From Fragilaria crotonensis (lineage: Eukaryota; Bacillariophyta; Fragilariophyceae; Fragilariales; Fragilariaceae), in assembly GCA_022925895.1 (NCBI GenBank), contig JAKSYS010000180.1, forward strand, positions 30,460 to 94,459: a DNA stretch of 64,000 nucleotides. Direction: 5' to 3'. The notes beneath the pieces are model-generated. The model worked only from the letters and a program-made list of their open reading frames with translations. It did not search any database and was not told where the DNA came from. The position numbers and the translations under genes were made by a program. Position 1 is the stretch's first letter, and each line of letters begins with the position of its first letter. This document shows, one piece after another, positions 9,735-19,007 of the stretch.

Positions 9735-11764
9735 TAACGCAATTCGTGAGCGACTTTGGCGCACCGGAACACTTGACGTTCGACGGGGCTGCGGTTCAAA
9801 CCGGTCCCAAGACAAGGTTTATGCATGCCATTCGCAAGTATGAAATAAAGTATCATGTGTCTGGGCCCCGAAGACCGAATGAGAATCCAGCGGAGCAAAG
9901 CATACATGAAGTAAAAAAGAGGTGGTATCGAGTCATGCTTAAAAAGAAGGTCCCATCGAGGTTATGGGATTACGGTTTTACTTGGATCTGTGAGATCGAA
10001 AATGTATGTGCCAATATGTCCAAGTATGCAGATGGCCGCACTCCGCTAGAGATCATAACAGGAGAAACCCCCGACATATCGGAATACTTAGACTTTGAAT
10101 TCTATGATTGGGTCCTGTATCGAGGGAACGCTGGACTTGGTGAGGTTGAACTGGCACGATGGCTCGGAGTGTCCCACAGAGTAGGCAGATTAATGTCTTA
10201 CTGGATATTACCTGAGAGTGGCATACCAGTGTCGGCTACGACTGTCCAACGGATGACCAATGATGAGCGGAACACCGATGAGATGCGACGACGTATGATG
10301 CAGCATGAGGACAAACTCAAGGTCTTGTTTGACGCGACATCCGCCATTATTGCAAGTGGGTTACAAAACGTGGATTCACGTAAGATTATTGACCCTGACA
10401 ATGAGGATCCCGAGTTCTTCGAGGAATTTATGAGAACGATTGACGATTCCAGACTTCGACATGCTGATGACGAACAAACTATGACGGAAGTAACTGGCGA
10501 TACGTACCTGGGTATGGAATTGGCCATGCCGCGCGGTGGTGAAGGTGAGATGGTGCATGCAACTGTCAAGCGAAGGTTGATGGATGACGAGGGAATCCCA
10601 GTCGGACAAGCTAGTCTGAACCCCCTCCTGGATTCGAGAAAGTACGAAGTTGAGTACGCTGATGGGTACGTTGAAGAATTAACGGCCAACATCATAGCGG
10701 AAAACCTCATTGCACAAGTCGACGACGAAGGACGGAGACAGATGATGCTTAGTGAGATCATCGACCATCGCGTTCTACCGGACGCAATTCCTAAGTCTCA
10801 GGGGACATATGAGAATGCATACGGCGTCAAGAGGAAGAAGGCCACCACAAGAGGTTGGCAGATATTGGTTGAATGGCGAGATGGATCCACTGACTGGATT
10901 GAACTTAAAGATTTGAAAGAATCATACCCAGTGGAGCTCGCGGTGTATGCAGAAAATCATAGCATCGCTGACGAACCTGCATTTGCATGGTGGGTTCCGT
11001 ATGTGTTGAAGAAACAAAAACGGATCCTGCAGAAAGTGAAGACAAAGTACTGGTCCCGAACGCACAAGTATGGCATTCGAATACCGAAAAATATCAAAGA
11101 AGCGATCGAGATTGATCGAGAGGCTGGTAACACCTTGTGGATTGATGCAATCAAGTTAGAGATGAAAAACGTGAGGGTAGCGTTTGAAGAGTTTGATGGC
11201 GACCCTAACTCACTCGTCGGATATACCCAGATTACAGGACACCTTGTCTTTGACGTCAAACTGGGCGAGAACTTCCGACGCAAGGCGAGGTATTGCGCTG
11301 ATGGTCACAAAACCGGAGCACCGGCATCTGTAACATACAGCACGGTGGTCGCAAGAGACTCGGTTCGTATATTGCTGTTAATTGCCGCCTTGAATGACCT
11401 TGACGTTCTTGGAGCCGACGTGCAGAATGCATTCTTGACAGCCCCGAACAAAGAAAAGTGTTGGATGATTGCTAGCCCTGAATTTGGGGCGGAAGAAGGG
11501 AAGACGTTCCTGGTTGTCAAGGCCTTGTATGGGCTCAAATCGGCAAGCTTTAGCTTTCGATCTTTCATGGCCGAAAAATTGTCTGAAATGGGCTTTCAGT
11601 CTTCTCTGGCCGATCCCGATGTATGGCTACGAGCCGCAACGAAAGGGGACGGTGAGAAATATTATGAGTACGTTCTAATGTATGTCGATGACATCTTGGC
11701 TATTTCGTGTGATGCCAGATCAATTTTAGAGGAAGTTCAGAAGACGTTCAAACTCAAGAACTGA
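9731..11764 (+). CDS. Copia A1 integrase core, chromo-like module and reverse transcriptase
   Basis: The frame resumes A1 Pol at AITQFVSDFGAP. It contains the second and third integrase catalytic residues (LTFDGAAVQ and ENPAEQSIHEVKKR), the integrase C-terminal region, a chromo-like module (IIDHR, then RGWQILVEWRDGSTDW and LKDLKESYPVE, about 10757-10960), and the RT with RARYCADGH, LGADVQNAFL and the catalytic YVDDILA near 11680. The open frame extends upstream into Y1 repeat alpha1, giving a spurious hydrophobic start (MSNSYLVLCCVVV) that is not part of the copia protein. It ends at a stop created by a short deletion near 11760 that removes the homolog of GRIEAP in A2. Confidence 0.9.
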   Translation, partial: AITQFVSDFGAPEHLTFDGAAVQTGPKTRFMHAIRKYEIKYHVSGPRRPNENPAEQSIHEVKKRWYRVMLKKKVPSRLWDYGFTWICEIENVCANMSKYADGRTPLEIITGETPDISEYLDFEFYDWVLYRGNAGLGEVELARWLGVSHRVGRLMSYWILPESGIPVSATTVQRMTNDERNTDEMRRRMMQHEDKLKVLFDATSAIIASGLQNVDSRKIIDPDNEDPEFFEEFMRTIDDSRLRHADDEQTMTEVTGDTYLGMELAMPRGGEGEMVHATVKRRLMDDEGIPVGQASLNPLLDSRKYEVEYADGYVEELTANIIAENLIAQVDDEGRRQMMLSEIIDHRVLPDAIPKSQGTYENAYGVKRKKATTRGWQILVEWRDGSTDWIELKDLKESYPVELAVYAENHSIADEPAFAWWVPYVLKKQKRILQKVKTKYWSRTHKYGIRIPKNIKEAIEIDREAGNTLWIDAIKLEMKNVRVAFEEFDGDPNSLVGYTQITGHLVFDVKLGENFRRKARYCADGHKTGAPASVTYSTVVARDSVRILLLIAALNDLDVLGADVQNAFLTAPNKEKCWMIASPEFGAEEGKTFLVVKALYGLKSASFSFRSFMAEKLSEMGFQSSLADPDVWLRAATKGDGEKYYEYVLMYVDDILAISCDARSILEEVQKTFKLKN

Positions 11765-12755
11765 ATTCTACCTTGGCGCCAAGCTACAACAGAAACCAAT
11801 CAATGGAAAGATGTGTTGGACCATCACAAGCCAAGACTATGTCAAGGCAGCCGTTAAGAATGTTGAAGAGGCAATCAAAAACACCAGAAGACGACTCCCA
11901 ACGGCAAATATCGATACACCTATGAATAATACCTACACACCTGAATTGGACGTTACCGAAGAACTGTCAAGTGACGACGTGACCTTCTTTCAAGAATTGA
12001 TTGGAGTCTTGCGGTGGGCGACCGAGATTGGTCGGGTCGACATATTGCTGGAAGTATCGTTATTGTCGCAATACCAGGCAAATCCAAGGGAGGGGCATCT
12101 TGAACAATTGCTCCATATATTCGCTTATCTCCGCAAGCACCCAAAAGTGACGTTGTACTTATCGCCCGAGGTCCCGAACATGGACTACGACAGCTTCCAG
12201 ACACGTAAGGATGATTTCGCTGAGATATACCGCGATGCAGAAGAGACGATGCCACACCGCATGCCTTTACCACGCGGACGTAGTGTTATCACGACGGCGT
12301 TCGTTGATGCCTCACATGCAGCCAATAAGAAGACGAGGAGATCGCATACGGGGTATGTTGTGTTCTTGAATCGAGCGCCGATCATCTGGTATAGTAAACG
12401 ACAACAGACGGTTGAGACGAGTACCTTTTCAGCAGAGTTCATTGCCTTGAAGGCATGGTTGGAAGCGGTCGAACACCTCAGGTTTAAACTCCGATGTTTC
12501 GGGGTTCCCATGCCCCGAGGAGAACCGACCTTTGTCTTTTGTGACAACGAGAGTGTAGTCAAAAATACGACACACGTGGAATCGACGTTGAATAAGAAGC
12601 ATTCATCCGTGGCATACCATCATTGTCGTTGGTCCGTTGCTGCGGGCATCATCACAGTCACACACATCAGAACTCATGATAATATTGCTGATTGTTTTAC
12701 GAAACGTTTGCCATCAAGTACAAGAAACCATTTGTTTGGTGAATGGACATATTAA
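11763..12755 (+). CDS. Copia A1 RT thumb and RNase H
   Basis: Out of frame with the preceding segment by a deletion of about 17 nt, this continues with EFYLGAKLQQ, CWTITSQDYVKAAVKN, the RT-RNase H connection GVLRWATEIGRVDILLE, and RNase H. RNase H catalytic residues are visible: TTAFVDASHA (Asp), STFSAEFIALKA (Glu) and VFCDNESVV (Asp), with HDNIADCFTKRLP near the end. It stops at GEWTY, like A2 (GAWTY). The next features are the polypurine tract and the LTR. Confidence 0.92.
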   Translation, partial: EFYLGAKLQQKPINGKMCWTITSQDYVKAAVKNVEEAIKNTRRRLPTANIDTPMNNTYTPELDVTEELSSDDVTFFQELIGVLRWATEIGRVDILLEVSLLSQYQANPREGHLEQLLHIFAYLRKHPKVTLYLSPEVPNMDYDSFQTRKDDFAEIYRDAEETMPHRMPLPRGRSVITTAFVDASHAANKKTRRSHTGYVVFLNRAPIIWYSKRQQTVETSTFSAEFIALKAWLEAVEHLRFKLRCFGVPMPRGEPTFVFCDNESVVKNTTHVESTLNKKHSSVAYHHCRWSVAAGIITVTHIRTHDNIADCFTKRLPSSTRNHLFGEWTY

Positions 12756-12802
12756 TTAATGATTCACATATGGCGAATTCAGTCCTTCGTGAGGCCTGTA
12801 TC

Positions 12803-12811
12803 CGAGGGGAC
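12803..12811 (+). other. Polypurine tract of copia A1
   Basis: CGAGGGGAC directly before the LTR. The same GRGGGGAC block precedes the 3' LTR of A2, B1, B2, C and F, so it is the inferred plus-strand primer. Confidence 0.8.
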
Positions 12812-12994
12812 CAAGTAAACTCCAGTGCGATAAAATTAGTGCTGACGTAAGTGGACGATCTGACGAAGAGGATGTATGGTGAAGGGAGAAATGACGCGTC
12901 TGTAGATTACACACAATTTTTATCTTAGCTCTTATCTTTCTTTCTCTTTTACCTTGTTGCTACTGTAAGTGTTCATTATGACTTTTATTACTTG
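12812..12994 (+). repeat. 3' LTR of copia A1
   Basis: 183 bp with perfect 7-bp terminal inverted repeats CAAGTAA...TTACTTG, so the ends are CA..TG, not the usual TG..CA. The bounds are fixed by the polypurine tract on the left and by comparison with the LTR ends of A2. The partner LTR lies outside the window. Confidence 0.8.
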
Positions 12995-13262
12995 CAGTTC
13001 CCGAGTGATTGCGTGGCTTGGTGTTTCGCAGGATCCAGTCTCCCAGGTTGCTCGAGATGGATTCGACCGTTCGCCAGCAGCATGACCATGCCGACGTTAC
13101 GAGCGCGTCCGTCCTCTTCGCAAACCTTCGTGCTGTCCTGCTCCACTCCTCGGTGTCGAGTGTCCGTTTCGTTGATTGGAGAATAGTCGCGATGATGGTG
13201 GGTATAGACCAACACAATGTGAGTAAAGTCCACACTACTATCGTGTTAGTCCACCCTCCCCG
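12995..13262 (-). pseudogene. Copia J sequence downstream of gag, unrecognised
   Basis: After the gag UGA (13265-13263) the same minus-strand frame stays open for about 88 codons until the A1 LTR. I cannot match it to protease or integrase. A second minus frame is also open here, so coding is uncertain. Confidence 0.35.
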
Positions 13263-14532
13263 TCACTCGCTGTCCTCATCCTCCGTCGTGTCCTTCTCGA
13301 CCGACTGTTCCATCTTGGCGACGTAGGCCTTCGCGACCTTGAGTTTCTTCTCAATCGCCTTTTTCTTGTCTGATCCTGTCGACTCGCGCTTGCATTTGTC
13401 ACCGGCTGCATCAGCGGCTAAGCCTTGCATTCTTCCGGCTTGTGAGCTCGCCACTTCGCACTTCCCACCGGTGTCTTTTCCGCACCAGTACCACATGTGA
13501 CCCTGGAAGTCGACTTCTTTCTTGTCGCCTGGTTTTGGTGCCTTCCACTTCTTCGGGTGATCGCCTTCTTTCTTCTTCGAAGACTGCTTGTCACCTCCCG
13601 ACTTGGCCGCTTTCTTCTTCTTCGGGCTCTCGTGGGACACCTTCTTGTTGAGCGACTTCATTGTGGAGTTGAATTTCGCTTCCAACGCCACAATCTTCTC
13701 TTCGGCCGTCGGCGCATTCCATGTGCCCTTCTCAACCATCTTATCGTATTTGTTCTTGGCGGCTATCATCAGGTCGTCAGGTGTGAGCTCTTCTCCTTCC
13801 TCGTGGTCGTCCTGCATGAGCCACGCTCGAAGACTTCGTCGCTCACCGCTCCATATCCCTTGAACAGGTTGATGAGGAGATCCGACGCTCTTCTGATTCC
13901 TCGCCGTCAACAATTGAGCAGAAGTTTCACATACTGGTTGAACTTGCCGATGTCGCTGTCCACCGTGAGTATGTAACTGTCCAAGTTTGACAACTTCGTA
14001 CGAATTTGCTGGTGGTTGCGTTCGTCAAGGTGGCTCTCTCGGATGATGATCTTCAAGAGAGCCACGCCGCTGCACAGATCATTGTCGCCAATCCTGTATT
14101 GGTCTGACCACAGGAGATTCTCTTCTTTGCAGCATTCGTCAAGGACGCCATGAGGCACTTGTAGAGCATGTATGTGTCCTGCGCCTCGCGTCCTTGCTCG
14201 TTGATGTACTGCAACTCGACTCCGGTGACTTTCTCCAATGAAATCGCGCCGTAGTTCTCGATGAGCCTCCTGTACCGGCTCGTTGTCGTCCGTCACCCCA
14301 ACGTGATGTTTAGATGCCATCGGATCACCCCATCTCGTCCGCTCTGTCCTGGACGTCCTTAAGGAACTGGGAAGAGGCCTTCGGCTTCACAGTCAGGGTT
14401 CCTTGCAGACTTCTCGATGGCAGACTTATAGATCTTGGAGTGTTCGCTCTTCGTGAAGTCGAGCAATCCTTGGACAGCCAACGCTGGGGAGAACGCGAAT
14501 ACAACTTCGGCTTCGTCCGGTTCGTCAGCCAT
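13263..14532 (-). pseudogene. Copia J Gag (decayed)
   Basis: Minus-strand Gag in several frames, homologous to Gag of copia H at 58949-60100. The start MADEPDEAEVVFAFSPALA at 14532 parallels MAAPASHFALAPAFANP. The middle (EKVTGVELQYINEQGREAQD) matches SYEEVRAHALTYMHEDAREA. Next come QIRTKLSNLDSYILTVDSD and a lysine-rich C-terminal third with MWYWCGKDTGGKC, a degenerate zinc knuckle. The lineage is thus that of H, not that of A-F. The frame ends in UGA followed by CGG. No Pol domain of J remains in the window. Confidence 0.75.
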
Positions 14533-14814
14533 GGTTCTTTACCTTGTTTCTTCTTTTCAACTCGCGCAGAGGAAGCGTGTGATTTACTTGGTGTCGTGCT
14601 GGCAACACGTGCGAGCAAAACTACGAAGTAAAGGGCTTTTACGAAAGTAGGTTTTAGATGTTATGATTTAATTTGGTAGTCGTGTTCCCGTGTTTTCATA
14701 CGGGGAACGACCGAAAACACTTACGCGCGACTACTTACGCGACTAATCCACGACTGAGTACGAATCCACGACTGAGTTCGAAGATACGTCTCGCGCTCGC
14801 ATTCTGTTGGTTCT
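14533..14814 (-). other. Leader or LTR remnant of copia J
   Basis: Noncoding sequence upstream of the J gag start. It includes a tandem duplication (AATCCACGACTGAGT twice, about 14744-14778) and an inverted repeat GTTCCCG...CGGGGAAC near 14682-14709. No LTR boundary or primer site could be fixed. Confidence 0.4.
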
Positions 14815-15430
14815 GCGCACGTGACGGTACGCAGGTACCAGTATCATTACAATCGACAAAGCAAATGATCTTGTTCGTTTCGGAGAAGGACGCCTTGGGA
14901 AGGACTCCAACCCGTCCAGTCCAGACCTTTGCAGACATACTAGTGCTCAGCAACGTGGCATACGTTCAAAACCACATACACCATTTCTTGCGCAACACGA
15001 AAGGGAGGGACGCGTTCATTCCAATGGGTTTCTGCGCAGCCATCCGGACCGCATCCTTCCTAGCCGACGCTTCGGACAGACCAGGAGCCTTCAGCCTTTT
15101 TTGCTGCGGGCCCCAGACGCTCGCACGATCGAACGCGACGGGCAGGGATGCTCCCGACCACGCAAGCACCCTCGTCCAGATGCAACTTAAGACGACCGAC
15201 ACGACAACGGGATTCTCGGACAAAGACATCAAGAGCATGACAAAGCTCAATTTCACTATTCCGCGGGATTTCCACGAGCTCGCACGACTACTCGAGAACA
15301 TGGCGGGGGTAGCCGAGCTCCTCTTCGGCCCGCGGTCCCCGTTGACGCAGATGTTGGACGAGTGGTGTCGTTTCCTGACGCAAGCAGTCGGATCGACCTT
15401 AGCGACGTTAGGACAGCTAGCTCACGAAGA
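14815..15430 (+). pseudogene. Y2: gag fragment of a second YR retrotransposon
   Basis: The + strand frame encodes STKQMILFVSEKDALGRTP, RPVQTFADILVLSNVAYVQN, HHFLRNTKGRDAFIPMGF, QLKTTDTTTGFSDKDIKSM and LDEWCRFLTQAVGSTLATL, closely matching Y1 gag-like segments at 8705-7840. It is mostly a single open frame where Y1 is frameshifted, so it helps define the true Y1 frame. Homology stops at LAHED (15430), where the inferred LTR of copia E begins. No RT, recombinase or repeats of Y2 are in the window. Confidence 0.85.
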
Positions 15431-15847
15431 TGTCACTGCATTACATGTCACTGTATATGTCGGCAGGATCATCTGGCCGTACTGTGCTGCGTTGTACTAC
15501 CCACAACCACAGTATCTAAACTGCCGGCAGTTCCATAGTTAGTCTAATCGGAGTACCCTGTGTATTCCTCACAACTTCTATTATAGCCTTTATTTGCCTC
15601 ATCTGCATCTTTGCCGGTCAAGACTGATTTTAAGGGTACTGAGGCTTCAGGTTTCTTTATAGACATCAAGAGCGACTGAACTAGCGACATACTCCGAGAC
15701 AAGAGAGATCCGATCGAACGGTACTACAATTCCATCCGATTACACCATCGTGGTTTTACCCGTTTTGTCTTGTGAACCCTTGTGACTCAGGCGAACTCAC
15801 GTTGCTACTCCTGTGTGCGAATCGCGCTTGCTAGTCCTGTCGCGGCT
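15431..15847 (+). repeat. Putative 5' LTR of copia E
   Basis: The right end is set by the primer site at 15848 and the left end by the loss of Y2 homology and a TGTCACTG start similar to the TGTTACTG start of the D LTR. The 3' end GTCGCGGCT lacks the CA terminus seen in D, and no second LTR exists to compare, so the bounds are provisional. Confidence 0.45.
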
Positions 15848-15859
15848 GGTTATGAGCCC
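15848..15859 (+). promoter_or_regulatory. Primer-binding site of copia E
   Basis: GGTTATGAGCCC, complementary to an initiator-Met tRNA anticodon stem-loop (GGGCTCATAACC, anticodon CAT). D carries the same motif directly inside its LTR. Confidence 0.75.
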
Positions 15860-15919
15860 AAGTACAACGAGTACTAATCCTAGTGGCTGATCAAGTTATC
15901 CTTAAGGGAAATAATCAGC

Positions 15920-16179
15920 ATGTTGGTCTTTGAGGAGTCAAATCACGAAGACGACTTTGTTATTCTCACGGTGGACATCGACGATTGTCCAATTGCCGAA
16001 CTACCGCTCACGGAGATATACGACGTGACCACGTCTCTCCTCTAGGACGACTATCTCGACACTCTGCGCAAATACATAACACAACAGCTCGAAGATACCG
16101 CTTGGCTCAAAGATCAATCGGTGTCACCCCTATTCGACGCAGGATTTGCAACTTTCCACCGACGGGCAAACTGTGACAT
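15920..16179 (+). pseudogene. Copia E Gag, N-terminal part
   Basis: Starts at ATG 15920. TVDIDDCPIAELPLTEIYD matches VDIEDCPVADVPLTEIFD of D Gag, and LFDATGFATF-type sequence (SPLFDAGFATFHRRA) matches as well. An in-frame TAG at about 16043 sits where D has VLIDDYL. The frame is cut at 16179 by A2 and resumes at 56920. Confidence 0.85.
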
Positions 16180-16370
16180 CAAGTAAAAAGAACCATCGTA
16201 ACTTACAAGTACAAGAAAGATTAACGAAACACAAAAAAGTAAAACTATAAAGCATGTATTGTAAGGTCATAATGTTTTCCACAACTGCCGGCAGTACACG
16301 TCAGCAGAAATCGTCATCATACCAGCCAGTGTACGGTTACCTGTATTACTTGTACGACACCGTTTACTTG
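16180..16370 (-). repeat. 3' LTR of copia A2
   Basis: 191 bp; on the minus strand it starts CAAGTAAAC and ends TTTTTACTTG, giving 8-bp terminal inverted repeats CAAGTAAA/TTTACTTG. It follows the polypurine tract and is flanked by ACAT. Confidence 0.9.
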
Positions 16371-16379
16371 GTCCCCTCG
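16371..16379 (-). other. Polypurine tract of copia A2
   Basis: CGAGGGGAC on the minus strand, identical to that of A1 and directly before the LTR. Confidence 0.8.
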
Positions 16380-16427
16380 AAGGAAGACTCGGTTAACAAA
16401 GCGAGACTGACTTCGCTCAGAAAACAG

Positions 16428-17078
16428 TCAATATGTCCATGCACCAAATAAATGATTTCGTGTTCCTGATGGGAGACGTTTAGTGAAGCAATCGGCAATG
16501 TTATCATGCGTACTAATATGAGCCAGAGTGATCACACCCGCTGCGACTGACCACCGACAATGGTGGTACGCCACAGAAGAATGTTTCTTATTCAAGGTCG
16601 ATTCCACATTTGTCGTATTTTTCACAACGCTTTCGTTGTCACAGAATACATGTGTCGGTTCACCAACTGGCAAAGGCACACCAAAACACCGTAGCTTGAA
16701 TCGTAAGTGTTCGATAGCTTCGAGGCATACCTTCAAAGCAATAAACTCGGCAGAAAATGTGCTTGTTTCAACGGTATGCTGTCGTTTACTGTACCAAACA
16801 ATAGGTGCACGATTGATGAAAACGACGTAGCCTGTATGCGATCGTCTCGTGACTTTATTTGCTGCGTGTGAAGCGTCAACGAACGCAGTAGTCACGACGT
16901 TCCTTCCTCTTGGAACAGGCATTCGATGCTGCAATTGCTCCTCAGCATCACGATAAATTTCCGAGAAATCATCCTTGTTCGTTCGAAAGTCACCATAATC
17001 AATACGTGGTAATTCTGGCGACATGTACAACGTCAACTTAGGATGCTTCTTGAGAAATGCAAAAATGTGTAGCACTTG
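16428..17078 (-). CDS. Copia A2 RNase H (C-terminal Pol segment)
   Basis: Encodes LHIFAFLKKHPKLTLYMSP through RNase H with TTAFVDASHA (Asp), STFSAEFIALKV (Glu) and VFCDNESVV (Asp) to the stop after GAWTY. The apparent N-terminus upstream of LHIF is B1 LTR sequence and not genuine. The true upstream part is at 23602, ending EGHMDQV. The protein is 80-90% similar by eye to A1. Confidence 0.92.
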   Translation of the reverse strand, partial: QVLHIFAFLKKHPKLTLYMSPELPRIDYGDFRTNKDDFSEIYRDAEEQLQHRMPVPRGRNVVTTAFVDASHAANKVTRRSHTGYVVFINRAPIVWYSKRQHTVETSTFSAEFIALKVCLEAIEHLRFKLRCFGVPLPVGEPTHVFCDNESVVKNTTNVESTLNKKHSSVAYHHCRWSVAAGVITLAHISTHDNIADCFTKRLPSGTRNHLFGAWTY

Positions 17079-17296
17079 TGTTAATCCTACAAGTAGATCA
17101 TCCTTGCAGGAAAGCATGTCTTGATTCAGTTATGAATTATCTAAAACATAGAAAAGTGAGCATTACCTTGTTCGGAGTCATCCTTCAATCCCGAGTCGTA
17201 CTGTGCAGATGTAGTACCGTATAATGGTACTTGATACTTGATACATGATTCATAGCATCCTGAATGATACAGTACCGGTAGCTTGTAATATCAACA
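17079..17296 (-). repeat. 3' LTR of copia B1
   Basis: 218 bp, TGTT..AACA ends. Differs from the 5' copy by the length of one C run (two versus three C before GAAC). Confidence 0.92.
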
Positions 17297-17479
17297 GTCC
17301 CCGCGACTCTGAATTAAGTTCCTGAATCAGAGGCGAATCACACTTCCTGAACCGATCGACAGAGGCCCCGGCTACGTCGTTAACATATATAACCCTGCGA
17401 CGGTCACCTACTGTTTTCGATGGACAGTTACCATTATATCGCGACTACCCAATTCGTGTCCCCGGGTGTTGGTCGTCGA

Positions 17480-18982
17480 TTACCAGAGTATGTTATGCAA
17501 CAACTCCTTCATCTTCGGTCCTGGCATTAACTTTGTCAAGATATCTGCCAAGTTCGTCTGTGTGTTTTCTTTTGCCACCCTGATGGTCCCGGCAGCAATC
17601 GCTTCGCGTACGCGGTGAAAGTTAATTGCAGCGTGCTTCTTCTTGAGTGTCGATTCAGGTCGGGAATTAGTCACAACTGCCGAATTATCACAAAACACGG
17701 AGCATTCCTCGGTTAGCGGAACACCCATCATCCGCAGTTTGTAACGTAGTCCCTCTATCATCTCAATCGATAGTCGCATTGCAAGTAACTCTGAACCATA
17801 CGTAGACGCCTCGACCGTATTCTGCCTCTTGGAAAACCAAAGTATCGGCGCTCGATTAACGAATATTAAGATCCCTGAATGTGACCTCCTTGTCTCTCTA
17901 CACCCTGCGTGGTCAGCATCCACGAAACATGACATTGTGACATCCTTTCCACGTGGCGTCGGCATGTTTTCGGGTATTGCTTCGGCTGCGTCGGGGTAGA
18001 ACTCGGACCAGTCACATTTGACGAATCGCTCACCTCGGAATGTCGGGATCGTATCGTCGAACACCATTGTCGATCTCGGATGATGCTTTAAGTATGCAAA
18101 ATATGGAAGACTTGTTCTAAATGTCCTTGTCGTGCCGATACCAAGTACCGCGACATTAACGACACCGGCATCAAAACATCAATCCTCCCAATTTCGCAAA
18201 TCCATCTGAGGACGCCAATCAAACCTTGATAGTAGTTCAATTGTTTGCTCCCAACTCCGCTGAAAGGTCTAACTCAGGCCGGTATCCACTTGCCAGCGGA
18301 GTCTTTGCATTTGGCAACAGTCTGAGATCGGCATCTTCAAGTTCCTTTTCCAGGTCGGCGATCGCCTTCTTCACGTATGAAGTTGACTCGAACGCCCACC
18401 GCACCTTATCGGGCTCGTCAGAATCTGGGATACGGAATTTCTTTATGTCAACGCCCAAATAAGTATCTGGTTCTTTAATGCTCCCGGGCTTCAAGGTAAA
18501 ACGCTGTCCCAGGGCATCCATAAAGCCCTCGGATCTATTCCTTGAAAAATCAAGTCGTCCACGTACGATATGACGTACTCGTAGACTTTGTCCCCGTTCG
18601 GTTTGACCGCCGCTTTCATCCACAGATCAGGGTCAGCTTTCGACGACGCGAAGCCCAGTTCCCTTAAATTCTTAGCCAAGTAGTCGCGAAACGATCTTCC
18701 GCTCGATCTTAAGCCATAGAGAGCTTTCGCGATTATAGCTCTTTTACCATTGTACTCAGGTCCTAATTGATCAGTAAACTTAGTCCACACCTTTTCCTTA
18801 TTCGGTGCCGCCAGGTAAGCATTTTGAATATCACACGACAAGAGGTCTAAATCGTTGAGAGCGGCCAAGAGGAAGAAGAGTCTCACCGTATCTCTGCTCA
18901 CGACAGACGCAAACGTTTGTTCCTTCGTTGCCTCGGTCATATTGCCTCGCGCTACCAATCTGGCCTTTCTAGTAAGGTCCAT
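17480..18982 (-). pseudogene. Copia B1 reverse transcriptase-RNase H
   Basis: Segments in three frames: MDLTRKARLVARGNM, LSCDIQNAYL and SYVDDLIFQGID (RT active site) at 18982-18540; KPGSIKEPDTYLGVDIKK at 18530-18240; and RNase H with SCFVDADHAG, STYGSELLAMRL and VFCDNSAVV at 18067-17480, ending HNILW. Frame changes are near 18530 and 18230. The same protein in B2 is uninterrupted across 51251-52240, which shows these two shifts are specific to this copy or to its assembly. Confidence 0.88.
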
Positions 18983-19007
18983 TTTGATGTCGAAGACAAA
19001 ATATGTA

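Larger units (their letters stand above)
1..12994 (+). mobile_element. Copia A1: Ty1/copia LTR retrotransposon, 5' LTR outside window, interrupted by Y1
   Basis: Order seen: primer site, leader, gag-protease-integrase frame, YR insertion (2875-9734), rest of integrase, chromo-like module, RT, RNase H, polypurine tract and 3' LTR. Base 1 is the single G that separates LTR from primer site in the related elements, so the 5' LTR ends just left of the window. Without the insertion the internal region is about 6.1 kb, the size of its relative A2. Breaks are a 2-nt frameshift near 2620, the Y1 insertion, and a short deletion near 11760. Pol is close to that of A2, but the LTR sequence differs, so A1 and A2 are sister subfamilies. 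Confidence 0.93.

Noticed and set aside
12982-12997. TTTTATTACTTGCAG resembling a 3' splice site
   Set aside because: It is the end of the A1 LTR plus three flanking bases; no matching exon or donor is apparent.
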